A stretch of 64,000 nt of DNA from Fulvivirga imtechensis AK7 (GCF_000331535.1 NZ_AMZN01000006.1:124001-188000); one strand, 5' to 3'. Counted from the stretch's first letter, positions 7,219-16,798 are shown. Program-made: numbers and translations. Notes: a model not told the origin generated them from the sequence alone.

Positions 7219-7410
7219 TTACTCTCTCTCGGAAGTTTTACCTCCTTCAGACTTATTCATCTCCGAAAGCAAATGCCTTAACACAATTTCTGAAAGTCGT
7301 TCCATCTGACGGATCATCTCCAATGCCTCATCTTCAGTTAGATGTGAAAATTCCTTTTTTGCCCTTATTCTGTCTGGGGTAACGTTATGTTTTCTTTTCC
7401 CATTGGACAT
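7219..7410 (-). CDS. Small charged hypothetical protein
   Basis: A 63-residue protein starting MSNGKRKHNVTPDRIRAKKE and ending SEGGKTSERE. The middle (LTEDEALEMIRQMERLSEIVLRHLLSEM) is predicted as a long amphipathic helix. It has no signal peptide or membrane segment, and I do not recognise a family. An extra start three codons upstream (7419) is possible. Supporting points are the coherent amino-acid composition and lack of a competing gene; against it, no Shine-Dalgarno or promoter box is evident. The 292 bases between it and the truncated response regulator show nothing else convincing. Confidence 0.5.
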   Translation of the reverse strand: MSNGKRKHNVTPDRIRAKKEFSHLTEDEALEMIRQMERLSEIVLRHLLSEMNKSEGGKTSERE

Positions 7411-7565
7411 AGTAAACAATTAAATAATGTAAAACCGGATAGGGGAGTTGAACTATTGCTAATTAACTGATTTTTAATTAATTAACACGGAAATATTGAC
7501 GAAATTACAAATTATAAAGAAAATTTCTCGAACCTATTAAATACTGTAAATGATTGAAAATCAGT

Positions 7566-7596
7566 AAAAAAGACAACTTACTGAGTTGTCTTTTTT
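7566..7596 (-). terminator. Bidirectional intrinsic terminator after tRNA-Met
   Basis: A 13-bp perfect stem, AAAAAAGACAACT (7566-7578) with AGTTGTCTTTTTT (7584-7596), with loop TACTG. Both strands end in a T run. It lies 5 bp past the tRNA 3' end and would end tRNA transcription on the minus strand. Confidence 0.8.
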
Positions 7597-7601
7597 ACTA
7601 G

Positions 7602-7675
7602 TAGCGAGGACGGGAGTTGAACCCGTGACCTCAGGGTTATGAATCCTGCGCTCTAACCAACTGAGCTACCTCGCC
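7602..7675 (-). tRNA. tRNA-Met (anticodon CAU)
   Basis: A 74-nt cloverleaf on the minus strand. Acceptor GGCGAGG pairs with CCTCGCT (G1-U72 wobble), discriminator A; D-arm AGCTCAGTTGGTTAGAGC; anticodon loop TTCATAA with CAT; T-arm ACGGG-TTCAACT-CCCGT. CCA is not encoded. The sequence is the usual elongator methionine tRNA; a lysidine-modified Ile2 tRNA also has CAU but normally a different acceptor stem. A terminator follows at once. Confidence 0.95.
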
Positions 7676-7744
7676 AGATTCAGTTCTCAGTCTGCAGTTT
7701 TGAGTTCTCAGTTACTGTGAACTATTCAACTGTCAAACGGAGCG

Positions 7745-7777
7745 CAAACTTACAAACATTGCTTTTTATTTACCAAA
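7745..7777 (-). promoter_or_regulatory. tRNA-Met promoter, Bacteroidota type
   Basis: On the minus strand TTTG (7777-7774) and TAAGTTTG (7752-7745) are separated by 21 nt, matching the Bacteroidota sigma-A consensus TTTG-N19-21-TAnnTTTG. The tRNA begins about 70 nt downstream; the leader holds a degenerate copy of the GTTCTGAGTT-type intergenic repeat (7681-7722). Confidence 0.7.
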
Positions 7778-7851
7778 AGGTTTTTAATTTTTTATTTAAA
7801 TTGGTCGTCTCATAAAAATGCCATATATTAAAAAATCTTAAAGAGGTGCAT

Positions 7852-8247
7852 ATGAGCAGGCATTTGTTTACAACGGACTTTGAAATTAACGCATCCACCA
7901 AAATGTTGTACCCTTATTTGAGTACGGCAAGTGGTTTGTCTCAATGGTTGGCTGATGATGTTACCATTAACGAGGATAAGGTTTTTAATTTCATCTGGGA
8001 TGAAGAGGATCACAAAGCCAGAATGGTATCACATCGTAATAATCACTATGTAAAGTTCGAATTTCTTCCGGAAACTGAAGATGATGCTGAGGACCCCGCG
8101 TATTTTGAGCTCAGGCTTGAACTAAACGAACTCACACAGAGTGTTTTTATCAAAATAACGGACTATTCGGACATGGATGACAATGAGGAACTGTTTGATC
8201 TTTGGCACAGTTTAGTCGAGAATCTAAAAGAAACAGTGGGAGGGTAA
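7852..8247 (+). CDS. START-like domain protein
   Basis: A small soluble protein of 131 residues belonging to the START-like (SRPBCC/AHSA1-type) family conserved in Bacteroidota: MSRHLFTTDFEINAS, MLYPYLSTASGLSQWLADDV, FIWDEEDHKARM, YFELRLELNELTQSVFIKITDYSD. The fold binds hydrophobic ligands in other members; the specific role is unknown. I chose the ATG at 7852, preceded by AAAGAGG, over the GTG at 7846. It lies 54 bp before the LptF/G-type permease gene on the same strand, an arrangement suggesting a shared transcript. Confidence 0.85.
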   Translation: MSRHLFTTDFEINASTKMLYPYLSTASGLSQWLADDVTINEDKVFNFIWDEEDHKARMVSHRNNHYVKFEFLPETEDDAEDPAYFELRLELNELTQSVFIKITDYSDMDDNEELFDLWHSLVENLKETVGG

Positions 8248-8301
8248 TAATTCTGATCAGGATTATTTATTTTTGGCTTTCTTTTTGATGCGAGTACTGG
8301 A

Positions 8302-10155
8302 ATGAAGAAGATTGACAAGCTTATACTGTCCTCATTTTTAGGGCCATTTTTCCTGACATTTCTGGTAGTGGTGTTCATTCTGCTTACCCAGCATATGCTG
8401 AAATATTTCGATGATATTGTCGGCAAAGACCTGGGGGTGGATGTGCTGGCTCAGCTATTCTTCTATTTTGCAATCTTCATGACACCCATTGCCATACCCC
8501 TGGCAGTGCTGTTATCCTCTTTGATGACCTTTGGTAACCTCGGTGAACACTTTGAGCTCACGGCCATCAAAAGTGCCGGTATTTCACTGTTGCGAGCTTT
8601 GCTGCCGATCTTCGTTTTTGTGCTGGCCCTTACTGTGCTGGCTTTTTATTCCAACAATTATTTTGTGCCCAAAGCTGCTCTTGAGGCCTATAGCTTGCTA
8701 TACGATATCAAGCAGAAAAAACCCGCGCTGGATTTGAAAGAAGGGACTTTTTATAATGGCATTCCGGAGTTTAGTATTAAGGTGAATAAAAAACATGCCG
8801 ATGGACAGACCATTGAAGATGTGATTATCTACGATCATCGCAATCAGAGTGGCAACAAGAATGTTACCCTTGCTGATTCCGGTGCCATGTATACCATCCA
8901 CAACGACAGGTACCTGAAGCTGGAACTATTTAACGGCCATAGCTATGCCGAGGGCTCGGCTGCTTCAAAAGCAACGTCTTCCAATAAGGCCGGCAAAAAT
9001 GATACCTTTCGCAGAGCCAAATTTTCACGTAGCGAATTTGTGCTCGACTTGTCTTCTTTTGACCTCGACAGAACAGATAAGGACCTGTTTAAAGGCAACA
9101 GGATAATGCGTAACCTGAGGCAACTGAAGGGTGATGTGGATTCTGTGAGGCGTGATATAATGGAAAAGAAATTACAGGTGTATGCCGATGTGCCTTATGC
9201 ATTTTACTTTCACCTCAGAGAAGACTCTGTGCTAATGCCTGAAAACCTCAGAAGGTTTAAGGTGTATAACGATTCTATAAGAGCGGAGGAGGAGCGTATA
9301 AAAAGGGAAAAAGCAGATCGTCAGGATAGTATAAACAGAGCAAGCTATAGTGAGAAATATAACAAAAAAGGTGCGGAAGGAAAGCCCCAGGAAACAACCG
9401 ATATAAAGGAGAAGAGGGAGTATGAGGAGCAGAAGAAAGCAGAGGAGGCTGAGAACAAAGCCAAAAGAAAGGCGGCTAATGAAAATAATAAACAGCAAAA
9501 GGCTCCTGCCAAGGCCAGTAAGTTAAGACCTGAATCAAATATTACCGGTGAAATCAAGGACGGTAAAGCGATCAGGGAGCAGAAACCACAAATTATTCCT
9601 AAAGAAGGAGAACTCGCTAAGGCTGATTCAGTAAAAACCACAGGGGATGTAGTGGAGGAGCTGATGGCTGACAATGAAAAGCTTGACCGTGTATTACAGT
9701 CTTCATTAAATATGGTACGGCAGGGTAAAAGTAAGCTGCAAACCAGCAATACCAGAATAGAAAGGCTGAACTACGAGAAAAATGTATTTGAAATACAGTG
9801 GCATAAGATCCTGGCTAATTCCCTTGCCTGCATCATTATGTTCCTGATAGGAGCGCCACTTGGGGCCATTATCAAAAGGGGAGGGCTTGGAGTGCCGGTG
9901 CTGGTATCCATTATCTTCTTCATTATCTTTTATGTGATCAGTATGACTGGTGAGAAATGGGCCAAACAGGACATGATAGATCCTATGGTTGGTATATGGG
10001 CAGCCAACGCTATTTTGTTGCCTGTTGGACTCATATTTTTAAGACAGGCCCGTAATGACGCCCGGCTGTTTGATTCCGATTTCTACAACGTGATGGCGGA
10101 CAGATTTAAAAGTTGGTTTGGGAAGCGAAAAAAAAGAACAGAAGATAGTAATTAA
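8302..10155 (+). CDS. LptF/LptG family lipopolysaccharide-export permease
   Basis: A 617-residue inner-membrane protein of the YjgP/YjgQ family (PF03739), which with LptB extracts lipopolysaccharide from the inner membrane. N-terminal half: MKKIDKLILSSFLGPFFLTF with transmembrane segments at about 14-36, 60-80 and 100-122. C-terminal half: three segments from about 505 (SLACIIMFLIGAPLGAIIKRGGLGVPV is the conserved signature). Between them lies a periplasmic domain greatly enlarged by a charged, Lys/Glu/Ala-rich stretch (about 330-430) predicted to be coiled coil, which is common in Bacteroidota. The start is the ATG at 8302. Whether this is the F or G paralogue cannot be decided here. Confidence 0.92.
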   Translation: MKKIDKLILSSFLGPFFLTFLVVVFILLTQHMLKYFDDIVGKDLGVDVLAQLFFYFAIFMTPIAIPLAVLLSSLMTFGNLGEHFELTAIKSAGISLLRALLPIFVFVLALTVLAFYSNNYFVPKAALEAYSLLYDIKQKKPALDLKEGTFYNGIPEFSIKVNKKHADGQTIEDVIIYDHRNQSGNKNVTLADSGAMYTIHNDRYLKLELFNGHSYAEGSAASKATSSNKAGKNDTFRRAKFSRSEFVLDLSSFDLDRTDKDLFKGNRIMRNLRQLKGDVDSVRRDIMEKKLQVYADVPYAFYFHLREDSVLMPENLRRFKVYNDSIRAEEERIKREKADRQDSINRASYSEKYNKKGAEGKPQETTDIKEKREYEEQKKAEEAENKAKRKAANENNKQQKAPAKASKLRPESNITGEIKDGKAIREQKPQIIPKEGELAKADSVKTTGDVVEELMADNEKLDRVLQSSLNMVRQGKSKLQTSNTRIERLNYEKNVFEIQWHKILANSLACIIMFLIGAPLGAIIKRGGLGVPVLVSIIFFIIFYVISMTGEKWAKQDMIDPMVGIWAANAILLPVGLIFLRQARNDARLFDSDFYNVMADRFKSWFGKRKKRTEDSN

Positions 10156-10158
10156 TTG

Positions 10159-10190
10159 TTTGGTAATTATCGAGTGGCTTAATACCTTTG
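10159..10190 (+). promoter_or_regulatory. rpsO promoter, Bacteroidota type
   Basis: TTTG (10159-10162) and TACCTTTG (10183-10190) are spaced by exactly 20 nt, a textbook Bacteroidota promoter. The -7 box lies 38 nt before the rpsO start codon, giving a leader of roughly 30 nt. Confidence 0.8.
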
Positions 10191-10228
10191 CGCTTTATTT
10201 ATTTAAAACATTAACATTTTAACTAAGC

Positions 10229-10504
10229 ATGTATTTACACACCGAGAAGAAACAGGAGTTGTTTGAAAATCATGGCCGGTTAAAGTCAAAGCAGGATACA
10301 GGATCTCCTGAGTCCCAAATTGCACTTTTTACCTACAGGATCAATCACCTCACTGAGCACATGAAGAAGAACAAGAAAGACTACTCCACTCAGCAGGGGC
10401 TTTTAAAGCTTGTGGGTAAAAGGAGAAAGTTATTAAACTTCTTGCACAAATCAGATATCGAAAGATACAGGGCGATTATCGCAGAATTGAATTTAAGAAA
10501 ATAA
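10229..10504 (+). CDS. rpsO: 30S ribosomal protein S15
   Basis: A 91-residue protein of full family length that binds the central domain of 16S rRNA early in small-subunit assembly. Diagnostic segments are DTGSPESQIALFTYRINHLTEHMK and LLKLVGKRRKLLNFL ending in AELNLRK. It has its own promoter and an intrinsic terminator and precedes pnp, the usual bacterial order. Confidence 0.98.
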   Translation: MYLHTEKKQELFENHGRLKSKQDTGSPESQIALFTYRINHLTEHMKKNKKDYSTQQGLLKLVGKRRKLLNFLHKSDIERYRAIIAELNLRK

Positions 10505-10506
10505 TC

Positions 10507-10534
10507 AAAAAAGGGAATCCACGGATTCCCTTTT
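10507..10534 (+). terminator. Intrinsic terminator between rpsO and pnp
   Basis: AAAAGGGAATCC (10509-10520) pairs with GGATTCCCTTTT (10523-10534), 12-bp arms, just behind the rpsO stop. The following T-run is only four bases long, so partial readthrough into pnp is plausible. Confidence 0.75.
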
Positions 10535-10602
10535 CTGCCTTTGATACCTTTCCTGATTCAGGCGCCCCACGCTAGGATTTTTTTTAAATACAAATTGACA
10601 AT

Positions 10603-12750
10603 ATGCAACTTAACGTAATAACCAAAGCTATTAATTTACCTGATGGGAGAACCATCACCATAGAGACCGGCAAATTGGCGAAACAAGCCGATGGATCTGT
10701 GGTTGTTAGAATGGGCAATACAATGATACTTGCCACTGTAGTTTCTACTCCGGAAGCCAAAGAAGGGGTAGACTTTTTACCTCTATCCGTTGATTATCAG
10801 GAAAAATTTGCTTCAGGAGGAAAAATACCGGGTGGTTTCCTGAAGAGAGAAGGAAAATTATCCGATTACGAAGTATTGATCAGCCGTTTGGTGGACAGAG
10901 CTATCCGTCCGATGTTCAATGACGACTACCATGCCGATACACAAATTACTATCTCATTAATTTCTGCTGATGAAGAGGCTTTGCCTGATGCACTGGCAGC
11001 ATTGGCTGCTTCTGCTGCACTATCAGTATCCGACATACCATTTAACGGGCCTATCTCCGAAGTGCGTGTTTCACGCATCAACGGTGAATATGTGGTGAAC
11101 CCTACTTTGAGCCAAAATAAAGAATCTGACCTCGACCTGATCGTAGCCGCTACTATGGACAACATACTGATGGTAGAAGGAGAGATGAAAGAAGTTTCGG
11201 AAGATGATATGCTGGAGGCCATCAAGGTAGCTCATGAAGCTATAAAAGTACAGTGCCAGGTGCAGCTCGAACTGCAGGAGGCTGTAGGTAAAACACAAAA
11301 AAGAGAATACAGCCACGAAACAGACGATGAAGAATTAAAAGCAAGAATGCACAAGGAGCTTTACGACAAGGCTTATGCCATTGCCAAAAGCCAGGGCTCT
11401 AAAAATGAGCGTTCCGAAGGGTTCAAAAAGCTAAAAGAAGATTTCCTTGCCACTATACCTGAAGATGCTGAACTGGATGAAGCCATGTTTGCCAGGTATT
11501 TCAAGTCTATCCAGAAAGAAGCAGCGCGTAATCTTGTGCTGGAGGAAAAGAAAAGGCTGGACGGAAGGGCGCTTGATCAAGTGAGACCTATTTGGTCGGA
11601 GGTAAACTATTTACCATCAACACACGGATCAGCAGTTTTTACCCGTGGTGAAACGCAAGCGCTGGCTACCGTTACACTCGGCACTAAAATGGACGAGCAG
11701 CTTATTGACGGAGCTATGTTCGAGGGTTCAAACAAATTTATGCTACATTATAACTTTCCTGGTTTTTCAACTGGTGAGGTAAGGCCTAACAGAGGTCCCG
11801 GCAGGAGAGAGGTAGGACATGGTAACCTGGCCTGGAGATCACTGAAGCAGGTGCTTCCCACAGAGAATCCATACACGATCAGGATAGTATCGGATATTTT
11901 GGAGTCTAACGGTTCTTCTTCAATGGCTACTGTTTGTGCCGGTGCACTGGCGCTTATGGATGCGGGTATCCAAATATCATCACCGGTGTCTGGTATTGCC
12001 ATGGGTATGATCTCGGATAGCAAGACAGGAAAATATGCTATTCTTTCCGATATCCTCGGAGATGAAGATCACCTCGGTGATATGGATTTTAAAGTAACAG
12101 GTACTGAAAAGGGTATTACAGCCACTCAGATGGACATCAAAGTAGACGGATTGTCTTACGATGTGCTAAAGCAGGCCCTTGAGCAGGCAAGACTGGGAAG
12201 ACTTCACATCCTGAACGAAATGAAGAAGACCATGTCTGAGCCTAATCCTGACCTGAAACCTACCGCACCTAGATCAGAAGTGATGACCATTGATAAGGAT
12301 ATGATCGGAGCTGTGATCGGACCAGGTGGTAAGGTGATACAGGAGATCCAGAAAGAAACAGGCGCTACAATCGTGATCGAAGAGGTGCAGAATAAAGGTG
12401 TTGTTTCTGTATTTGCCGTGAACAAAGATTCTATGAATGAGGCGCTGAAGCGCATAAAGGCAATTGTAGCTATGCCGGAGATTGGCGAGGTCTATGATGG
12501 TAAGGTAAAATCCATCATGCCTTTCGGAGCATTTATTGAATTTATGCCTGGTAAAGATGGACTGCTTCACATTTCTGAGATCAAATGGGAGAGATTGGAG
12601 AATATGGAAGGCGTGCTCGAAGTTGGTGAAGAAGTAAAAGTGAAATTAGTAGACATTGACAAGAAAACTGGTAAATTTAGACTGTCCAGAAAGGTACTAT
12701 TGCCAAAGCCCGAACGAAAAACTGAAAAAAAGGAGGAAAGCAGTAATTAA
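10603..12750 (+). CDS. pnp: Polyribonucleotide nucleotidyltransferase (PNPase)
   Basis: Phosphorolytic 3'-5' exoribonuclease of the RNA degradosome, 715 residues, the normal length. Two RNase PH-like domains are visible, the first around [18 protein letters not shown] and [17 protein letters not shown], the second around RAVFTRGE-type sequence ([19 protein letters not shown]) with [26 protein letters not shown] domain follows with [17 protein letters not shown] near residues 568-590 and an S1 domain with [28 protein letters not shown] near 633-660. The C-terminus is a short charged tail. It lies downstream of rpsO and upstream of the sigma factor gene. Confidence 0.97.
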   Translation: MQLNVITKAINLPDGRTITIETGKLAKQADGSVVVRMGNTMILATVVSTPEAKEGVDFLPLSVDYQEKFASGGKIPGGFLKREGKLSDYEVLISRLVDRAIRPMFNDDYHADTQITISLISADEEALPDALAALAASAALSVSDIPFNGPISEVRVSRINGEYVVNPTLSQNKESDLDLIVAATMDNILMVEGEMKEVSEDDMLEAIKVAHEAIKVQCQVQLELQEAVGKTQKREYSHETDDEELKARMHKELYDKAYAIAKSQGSKNERSEGFKKLKEDFLATIPEDAELDEAMFARYFKSIQKEAARNLVLEEKKRLDGRALDQVRPIWSEVNYLPSTHGSAVFTRGETQALATVTLGTKMDEQLIDGAMFEGSNKFMLHYNFPGFSTGEVRPNRGPGRREVGHGNLAWRSLKQVLPTENPYTIRIVSDILESNGSSSMATVCAGALALMDAGIQISSPVSGIAMGMISDSKTGKYAILSDILGDEDHLGDMDFKVTGTEKGITATQMDIKVDGLSYDVLKQALEQARLGRLHILNEMKKTMSEPNPDLKPTAPRSEVMTIDKDMIGAVIGPGGKVIQEIQKETGATIVIEEVQNKGVVSVFAVNKDSMNEALKRIKAIVAMPEIGEVYDGKVKSIMPFGAFIEFMPGKDGLLHISEIKWERLENMEGVLEVGEEVKVKLVDIDKKTGKFRLSRKVLLPKPERKTEKKEESSN

Positions 12751-12839
12751 TTTGGCTTCTCATTTTTCATTTGGAACTTTATTTTATAAAATTGGTGTTT
12801 GCCTAATGGTCAAAAGTAAATTTAACAGACACAACTTGA

Positions 12840-13703
12840 ATGAGACAGCTTAAGATTAGCAAGCAGATTACGAACAGGGAGAGCCAATCTCTGGACAAAT
12901 ATCTGCAAGAAATTGGTAAGGTTGATCTACTAACACCGGATGAAGAAGTAGAACTGGCGCAGAGGATAAAAGAAGGTGACCAATTGGCACTGGAAAAGCT
13001 GACCAAAGCAAACTTGCGCTTCGTAGTATCTGTTGCTAAACAATATCAAAACCAGGGGTTATCGCTCGGTGATCTGATCAACGAGGGTAATCTGGGTTTG
13101 ATCAAAGCTGCTCAGAGGTTTGACGAAACCAGGGGATTTAAATTTATTTCCTACGCGGTTTGGTGGATCAGGCAATCTATACTTCAGGCTCTTGCTGAGC
13201 AATCTCGTATTGTGAGGTTGCCGCTGAACAGGGTAGGGTCGCTCAACAAGATCTCCAAGACATTTTCAGAATTGGAGCAGAAGTATGAACGCGAGCCATC
13301 TCCTGACGAGCTAGCTGAGGTTTTGGAAGTAACTACCGCTGAAGTGGTGGATACTATGAAGATCTCAGGTCGGCATGTTTCTATGGATGCACCCTTTGTA
13401 CAGGGAGAAGAAAATAGTTTGCTCGATGTTCTGGAAAACGACCTTGAGGAGACTCCTGATTCAGAGTTGATGAATGACTCACTGAGGAGAGAGGTGCAGA
13501 GAGCATTATCTACGCTTACTCAACGTGAAGCAGATGTAATATCACTTTACTTCGGATTGAATGGAGAACACTCAATGACGTTGGAAGAGATTGGAGAGAA
13601 GTTTAATCTCACCAGGGAACGTGTAAGACAAATCAAGGAAAAAGCTATCAGAAGACTAAGGCATACATCCCGAAGCAAGGCGTTGAAGCCCTATTTAGGA
13701 TAG
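12840..13703 (+). CDS. rpoD: Primary sigma factor, sigma-70 (RpoD/SigA)
   Basis: A 287-residue sigma factor of the short Bacteroidota type without region 1.1. Region 1.2 is [27 protein letters not shown], region 2 has [21 protein letters not shown] and the -10-recognising [17 protein letters not shown], region 3 follows, and region 4.2 is [30 protein letters not shown]. This protein is expected to read the TTTG/TAnnTTTG promoters marked in this window. The start ATG at 12840 gives the family N-terminus [12 protein letters not shown] strong terminator follows. Confidence 0.96.
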   Translation: MRQLKISKQITNRESQSLDKYLQEIGKVDLLTPDEEVELAQRIKEGDQLALEKLTKANLRFVVSVAKQYQNQGLSLGDLINEGNLGLIKAAQRFDETRGFKFISYAVWWIRQSILQALAEQSRIVRLPLNRVGSLNKISKTFSELEQKYEREPSPDELAEVLEVTTAEVVDTMKISGRHVSMDAPFVQGEENSLLDVLENDLEETPDSELMNDSLRREVQRALSTLTQREADVISLYFGLNGEHSMTLEEIGEKFNLTRERVRQIKEKAIRRLRHTSRSKALKPYLG

Positions 13704-13728
13704 TTATGAAGACATAGGTAAAATTGAT

Positions 13729-13762
13729 TAGGTCTCGGGGAAACTTGAGACCTATTTTTTTT
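13729..13762 (+). terminator. Intrinsic terminator after rpoD
   Basis: TAGGTCTC (13729-13736) pairs with GAGACCTA (13747-13754) around a 10-nt loop, followed by an eight-base T run. The end of the T run overlaps TAGTTTTG (13762-13769), a candidate -7 box for trxB. Confidence 0.75.
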
Positions 13763-13838
13763 AGTTTTGCAGTATAACTGACATGAATTGAGACGATATA
13801 AAACAATTTTTGATTGTAATAAAATTTTAGAAGAAATA

Positions 13839-14786
13839 ATGACAAAAGAAAATGCTAAAGTACTGATCATTGGTTCCGGTCCTGCCGGATATACTGCTGC
13901 CATCTATGCTTCCAGAGCGGGTTTGAACCCGATAATGGTAACCGGAGGTCAGCCAGGCGGACAACTAACCACCACAAATGATGTTGAAAACTATCCGGGC
14001 TATCCTGACGGCATCAATGGCCCTCAGATGATGGTGGATTTTCAGAAGCAGGCGGAACGTTTTGGTACGGATATCCGATACGGAATGGCAACGGCAGTAG
14101 ATTTTTCAGGATATCCTCATAAAGTGATTATCGATGATAAGTATGAGATCATAGCCGAATCGGTCATTATAGCCACAGGCGCCAGCGCCAAATATCTTGG
14201 ACTGGCTTCGGAGGAAAAATATTATAACAAAGGGGTGTCTGCCTGTGCGGTTTGTGATGGCTTCTTTTACAAGGGTAAAGAGGTAGCCGTTGTTGGTGGT
14301 GGAGATACAGCGGCAGAAGAGGCTACTTATCTGGCCAATCTTTGTCCGAAGGTTTATCTTCTGGTACGCAGAGATGAAATGAGGGCTTCGCAGATCATGC
14401 AGAACAGGGTGAAAAACACTCCAAACATTGAGATTCTGTGGAATACTGAAACTGAAGAGATCCTCGGCAATGAAGAGGAAGTGACTGGAATGAGAGTGGT
14501 TAATAATATTACCGGTGAAAAGAAAGATATTGATATTAAGGGCTTCTTCGTAGCTATTGGCCATCAGCCAAATACCGATATTTTTAAAGATTACCTGGAA
14601 ATGGACGAGACAGGCTACCTGAAAGTACAGCCGGGTTCTTCCAAAACCAATATACAAGGGGTATTTGCCACTGGCGATGCCGCGGATAAAGTCTACAGAC
14701 AAGCTGTAACAGCAGCAGGTACCGGCTGTATGGGAGCGCTAGACGCAGAAAGATTCCTTCAGGCGAAGGAGATCCATACGGTTTAG
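13839..14786 (+). CDS. trxB: Thioredoxin reductase
   Basis: NADPH-dependent flavoenzyme that reduces thioredoxin in the cytoplasm; 315 residues from the chosen ATG at 13839 (MTKENAKVLIIGSGPAGYTA). An in-frame ATG at 13788 would add 17 unconserved residues. FAD fingerprint GSGPAGYTAAIYASRAGL, redox pair C136-A-V-C139 (ACAVCDG), NADPH fingerprint VVGGGDTAAEEATYLA and the C-terminal FAD motif GVFATGDAADKVYRQA are all intact. It is followed by an 18-bp stem terminator. Confidence 0.96.
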   Translation: MTKENAKVLIIGSGPAGYTAAIYASRAGLNPIMVTGGQPGGQLTTTNDVENYPGYPDGINGPQMMVDFQKQAERFGTDIRYGMATAVDFSGYPHKVIIDDKYEIIAESVIIATGASAKYLGLASEEKYYNKGVSACAVCDGFFYKGKEVAVVGGGDTAAEEATYLANLCPKVYLLVRRDEMRASQIMQNRVKNTPNIEILWNTETEEILGNEEEVTGMRVVNNITGEKKDIDIKGFFVAIGHQPNTDIFKDYLEMDETGYLKVQPGSSKTNIQGVFATGDAADKVYRQAVTAAGTGCMGALDAERFLQAKEIHTV

Positions 14787-14800
14787 TTGAAAGTGACATA

Positions 14801-14846
14801 AAACAAAGAAGGCCGGTAGTTAGCATTACCGGCCTTCTTTGTTTTT
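14801..14846 (+). terminator. Terminator after trxB, 18-bp perfect stem
   Basis: AAACAAAGAAGGCCGGTA (14801-14818) pairs perfectly with its complement at 14827-14844; loop of 8 nt. It is symmetric enough to act from both strands. Confidence 0.9.
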
Positions 14847-14898
14847 CGGTGAGTCGGTGATCTGTGGTCGGTAATTAGTAATAGGTAATCAGTATCTG

Positions 14899-14938
14899 TA
14901 AAAAATAAATAACCCCCTGTCTCTTTCGAAACAAGGGG
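14899..14938 (-). terminator. Terminator of the persulfide/rhodanese operon
   Basis: On the minus strand CCCCTTGTTTC and GAGACAGGGG (14938-14913) form a stem with a GAAA loop and one bulge, followed by a T-rich run (14910-14899). It lies 20 bp after the rhodanese stop codon. Confidence 0.7.
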
Positions 14939-14960
14939 CGTAAAAACTAAACTATTAACA

Positions 14961-15302
14961 TTATGCGTAGCGTTTCATGCTATTCCATGCACCTATGCCG
15001 CCCACCAGGTTGTAGAGGTTTTCAAAACCCATACCCGCCATGATCTGGCATGCCTGTCGGCTTCTGTTTCCGCTTCTACAGTACACCAGATACTTTTTCG
15101 ATTTATCAAGCTGCGACACCTGATTTGCAAAATCCGGTGACATCAGGTTGATCATCTTATAACCTGGTATCGTGCCCTCTGCTTTCTCTGCAGGAGTCCT
15201 CACATCCAGTACCACCACATCTTTATCTTTCATCAATTCCTGGAATTCCCCGGCATCAATGTTTTCATATTTACTCGTCTTCTTTCCAAATCCAAACATC
15301 AT
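14961..15302 (-). CDS. Single-domain rhodanese (sulfurtransferase)
   Basis: A 113-residue rhodanese-like protein with catalytic cysteine C75 in the active loop CRSGNRS and the upstream VVLDVRTPAEKAEGTIPG signature. It moves sulfane sulfur between donors such as thiosulfate or persulfides and thiol acceptors in the cytoplasm; the short N-terminus (MMFGFGKKTSKYENIDA) carries no signal peptide. It is downstream of the persulfide dioxygenase gene on the same strand, separated by 91 bp that contain an inverted repeat of GGTCACTGGT, and has no promoter box of its own, so co-transcription is likely. Confidence 0.92.
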   Translation of the reverse strand: MMFGFGKKTSKYENIDAGEFQELMKDKDVVVLDVRTPAEKAEGTIPGYKMINLMSPDFANQVSQLDKSKKYLVYCRSGNRSRQACQIMAGMGFENLYNLVGGIGAWNSMKRYA

Positions 15303-15393
15303 CTTTTTCCTTATTTATCAGTTATTGGCCATTTGTCATTGGTCACTGGTAATTTGCTAGTAACCAGCAACCAGTGACCAGAAGCAACCAGTC

Positions 15394-16749
15394 TTACACC
15401 AATGCTTCTTTTGTATTGAACTCTTTTATTGCTTCGCTCAAATCATACACCTGGGTATTGAGTTTTTGAGCAAGTATACTTGCACCCGCAGCAGACCTGT
15501 AACCTCCGGCACAATGTACCACCACAGGCTTGTCAGCATTTACCTCGGCAGCCCGTTCTCTCAGTTCAGGAAGTGGTATATTAACCGCATTCTCGAAAAA
15601 CTTGCCACCCGCCACTTCAGAGGTATTCCTGATATCTACTATAGTGTATTTAGCCGGGTTTTGTCTGAAATCCTGCAAGTCCAAAGCGCTTTCCGTTACC
15701 GGTTTTTCACCGGCCACGATTACTGCAGCTCTGATGTTGGCTTCATAACCGATCTTAGCCGCACGCTTTACGCCTCTGTCCAACTCTTCTCTGTTATCAG
15801 CTACCAGGTAGAATTTTTCGTCAGGACCAACAATGGATCCCAACCAGGTTTCAAACTTGTCATTCTCATTATTTTGAATGTTGATCGCTCCTTTCAGGTG
15901 TCCTCCCTTGAATTTGCTTTGATCGCGAACATCAATTACAAGCGCGCCTCCCTCAATTTTATCAGCTCCTTCGGTGTATTGTACCTTTTTGATACTCTCT
16001 TCCATTGATTCTGCACCTTTTCTGTTCAGCTCCACATCGTAAGGGAAGTATTTTGGTATAAACGCCTGTCCTTCCAGGTAGCTCGCAATAAACTGATCTT
16101 TCTCTTTCAACTGAAATGCCCAGTTTTCCTTCTTTTCTCTACCAATAGTGCTGTATAGGTCATCGCTCATATTTTTACCACACAAAGACCCTGCACCGTG
16201 AGCCGGGTAAACCACTACATCTTCATCAAGCTTGTCAAAGACAGTTTGAAGGGTTTCGAACATCATTCCAGCCAGCTCTTTCTTGTTCACCTTGATGTTT
16301 CCGGCACCTTCACGTAAGTCTGGCCTTCCTACATCACCCACAAACAGAGAGTCTCCTGTGAAAACTGCGCTTTCTTTCCCTTTCTCGTCAAGTAGAAGGT
16401 AAGAATTATGGTCAGGCGAGTGGCCCGGGGTAAATAAAGCCCGGACGGTCACCTGCCCGATCTTTACCTCATCGTTATGCTCCATTGGTTTGTACTCATA
16501 AGAGACACCTACCTTTGGGTTGACATAAATGTCAGCGCCAAATTTCTTTTGAAACTCCAGGTGGCTGCTGGCAAAGTCTGCATGTGGGTGTGTTTCAAAC
16601 ACTGCTACGATCTTGCCATTGTGTTTTTTTGCAAAGTCAAGATAAGGTTGCGGGTCTCTTCCCGGATCAACCAACGCTACTTTTCCATCGCTTTCAATGG
16701 CATAAGAACCATGTGCGAGTGCCTTATCATATATTTGTTCAACTTTCAT
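15394..16749 (-). CDS. Persulfide dioxygenase-rhodanese fusion (MBL fold)
   Basis: A 451-residue three-part enzyme. N-terminal metallo-beta-lactamase domain of the ETHE1/persulfide dioxygenase type: H54, H56, D58 and H63 in THPHADFASSH, then FTPGHSPDH and GDSLFVGDVGRPDL. Two rhodanese domains follow. In the first (VIDVRDQSKFKGGHLKGAIN) the active-site loop reads LVADNREEL and lacks the catalytic cysteine; the second keeps it (C413 in HCAGGYRS). Known relatives oxidise glutathione persulfide or other persulfides to sulfite and transfer sulfane sulfur, protecting from sulfide. The neighbours are a sulfite exporter and another rhodanese, which fits this function. A GTAAC-N4-GTTAC operator precedes its promoter. 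Confidence 0.9.
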   Translation of the reverse strand: MKVEQIYDKALAHGSYAIESDGKVALVDPGRDPQPYLDFAKKHNGKIVAVFETHPHADFASSHLEFQKKFGADIYVNPKVGVSYEYKPMEHNDEVKIGQVTVRALFTPGHSPDHNSYLLLDEKGKESAVFTGDSLFVGDVGRPDLREGAGNIKVNKKELAGMMFETLQTVFDKLDEDVVVYPAHGAGSLCGKNMSDDLYSTIGREKKENWAFQLKEKDQFIASYLEGQAFIPKYFPYDVELNRKGAESMEESIKKVQYTEGADKIEGGALVIDVRDQSKFKGGHLKGAINIQNNENDKFETWLGSIVGPDEKFYLVADNREELDRGVKRAAKIGYEANIRAAVIVAGEKPVTESALDLQDFRQNPAKYTIVDIRNTSEVAGGKFFENAVNIPLPELRERAAEVNADKPVVVHCAGGYRSAAGASILAQKLNTQVYDLSEAIKEFNTKEALV

Positions 16750-16798
16750 AATTCAATTCAGATTTAAAACTTAATAATCACTTTAATTATTTTTACTA

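Noticed and set aside
7031-7309. 92-codon plus-strand frame
   Set aside because: Composition is not protein-like, no recognisable segment, and it overlaps the more plausible small minus-strand gene.
7602-7675. CAU tRNA as tRNA-Ile2
   Set aside because: The acceptor and anticodon stems match the usual elongator tRNA-Met; nothing supports the isoleucine form.
12770-12801. TTTG-N20-GGTGTTTG upstream of rpoD as a promoter
   Set aside because: Spacing is right but the TA of the -7 box is missing; not listed as a feature.
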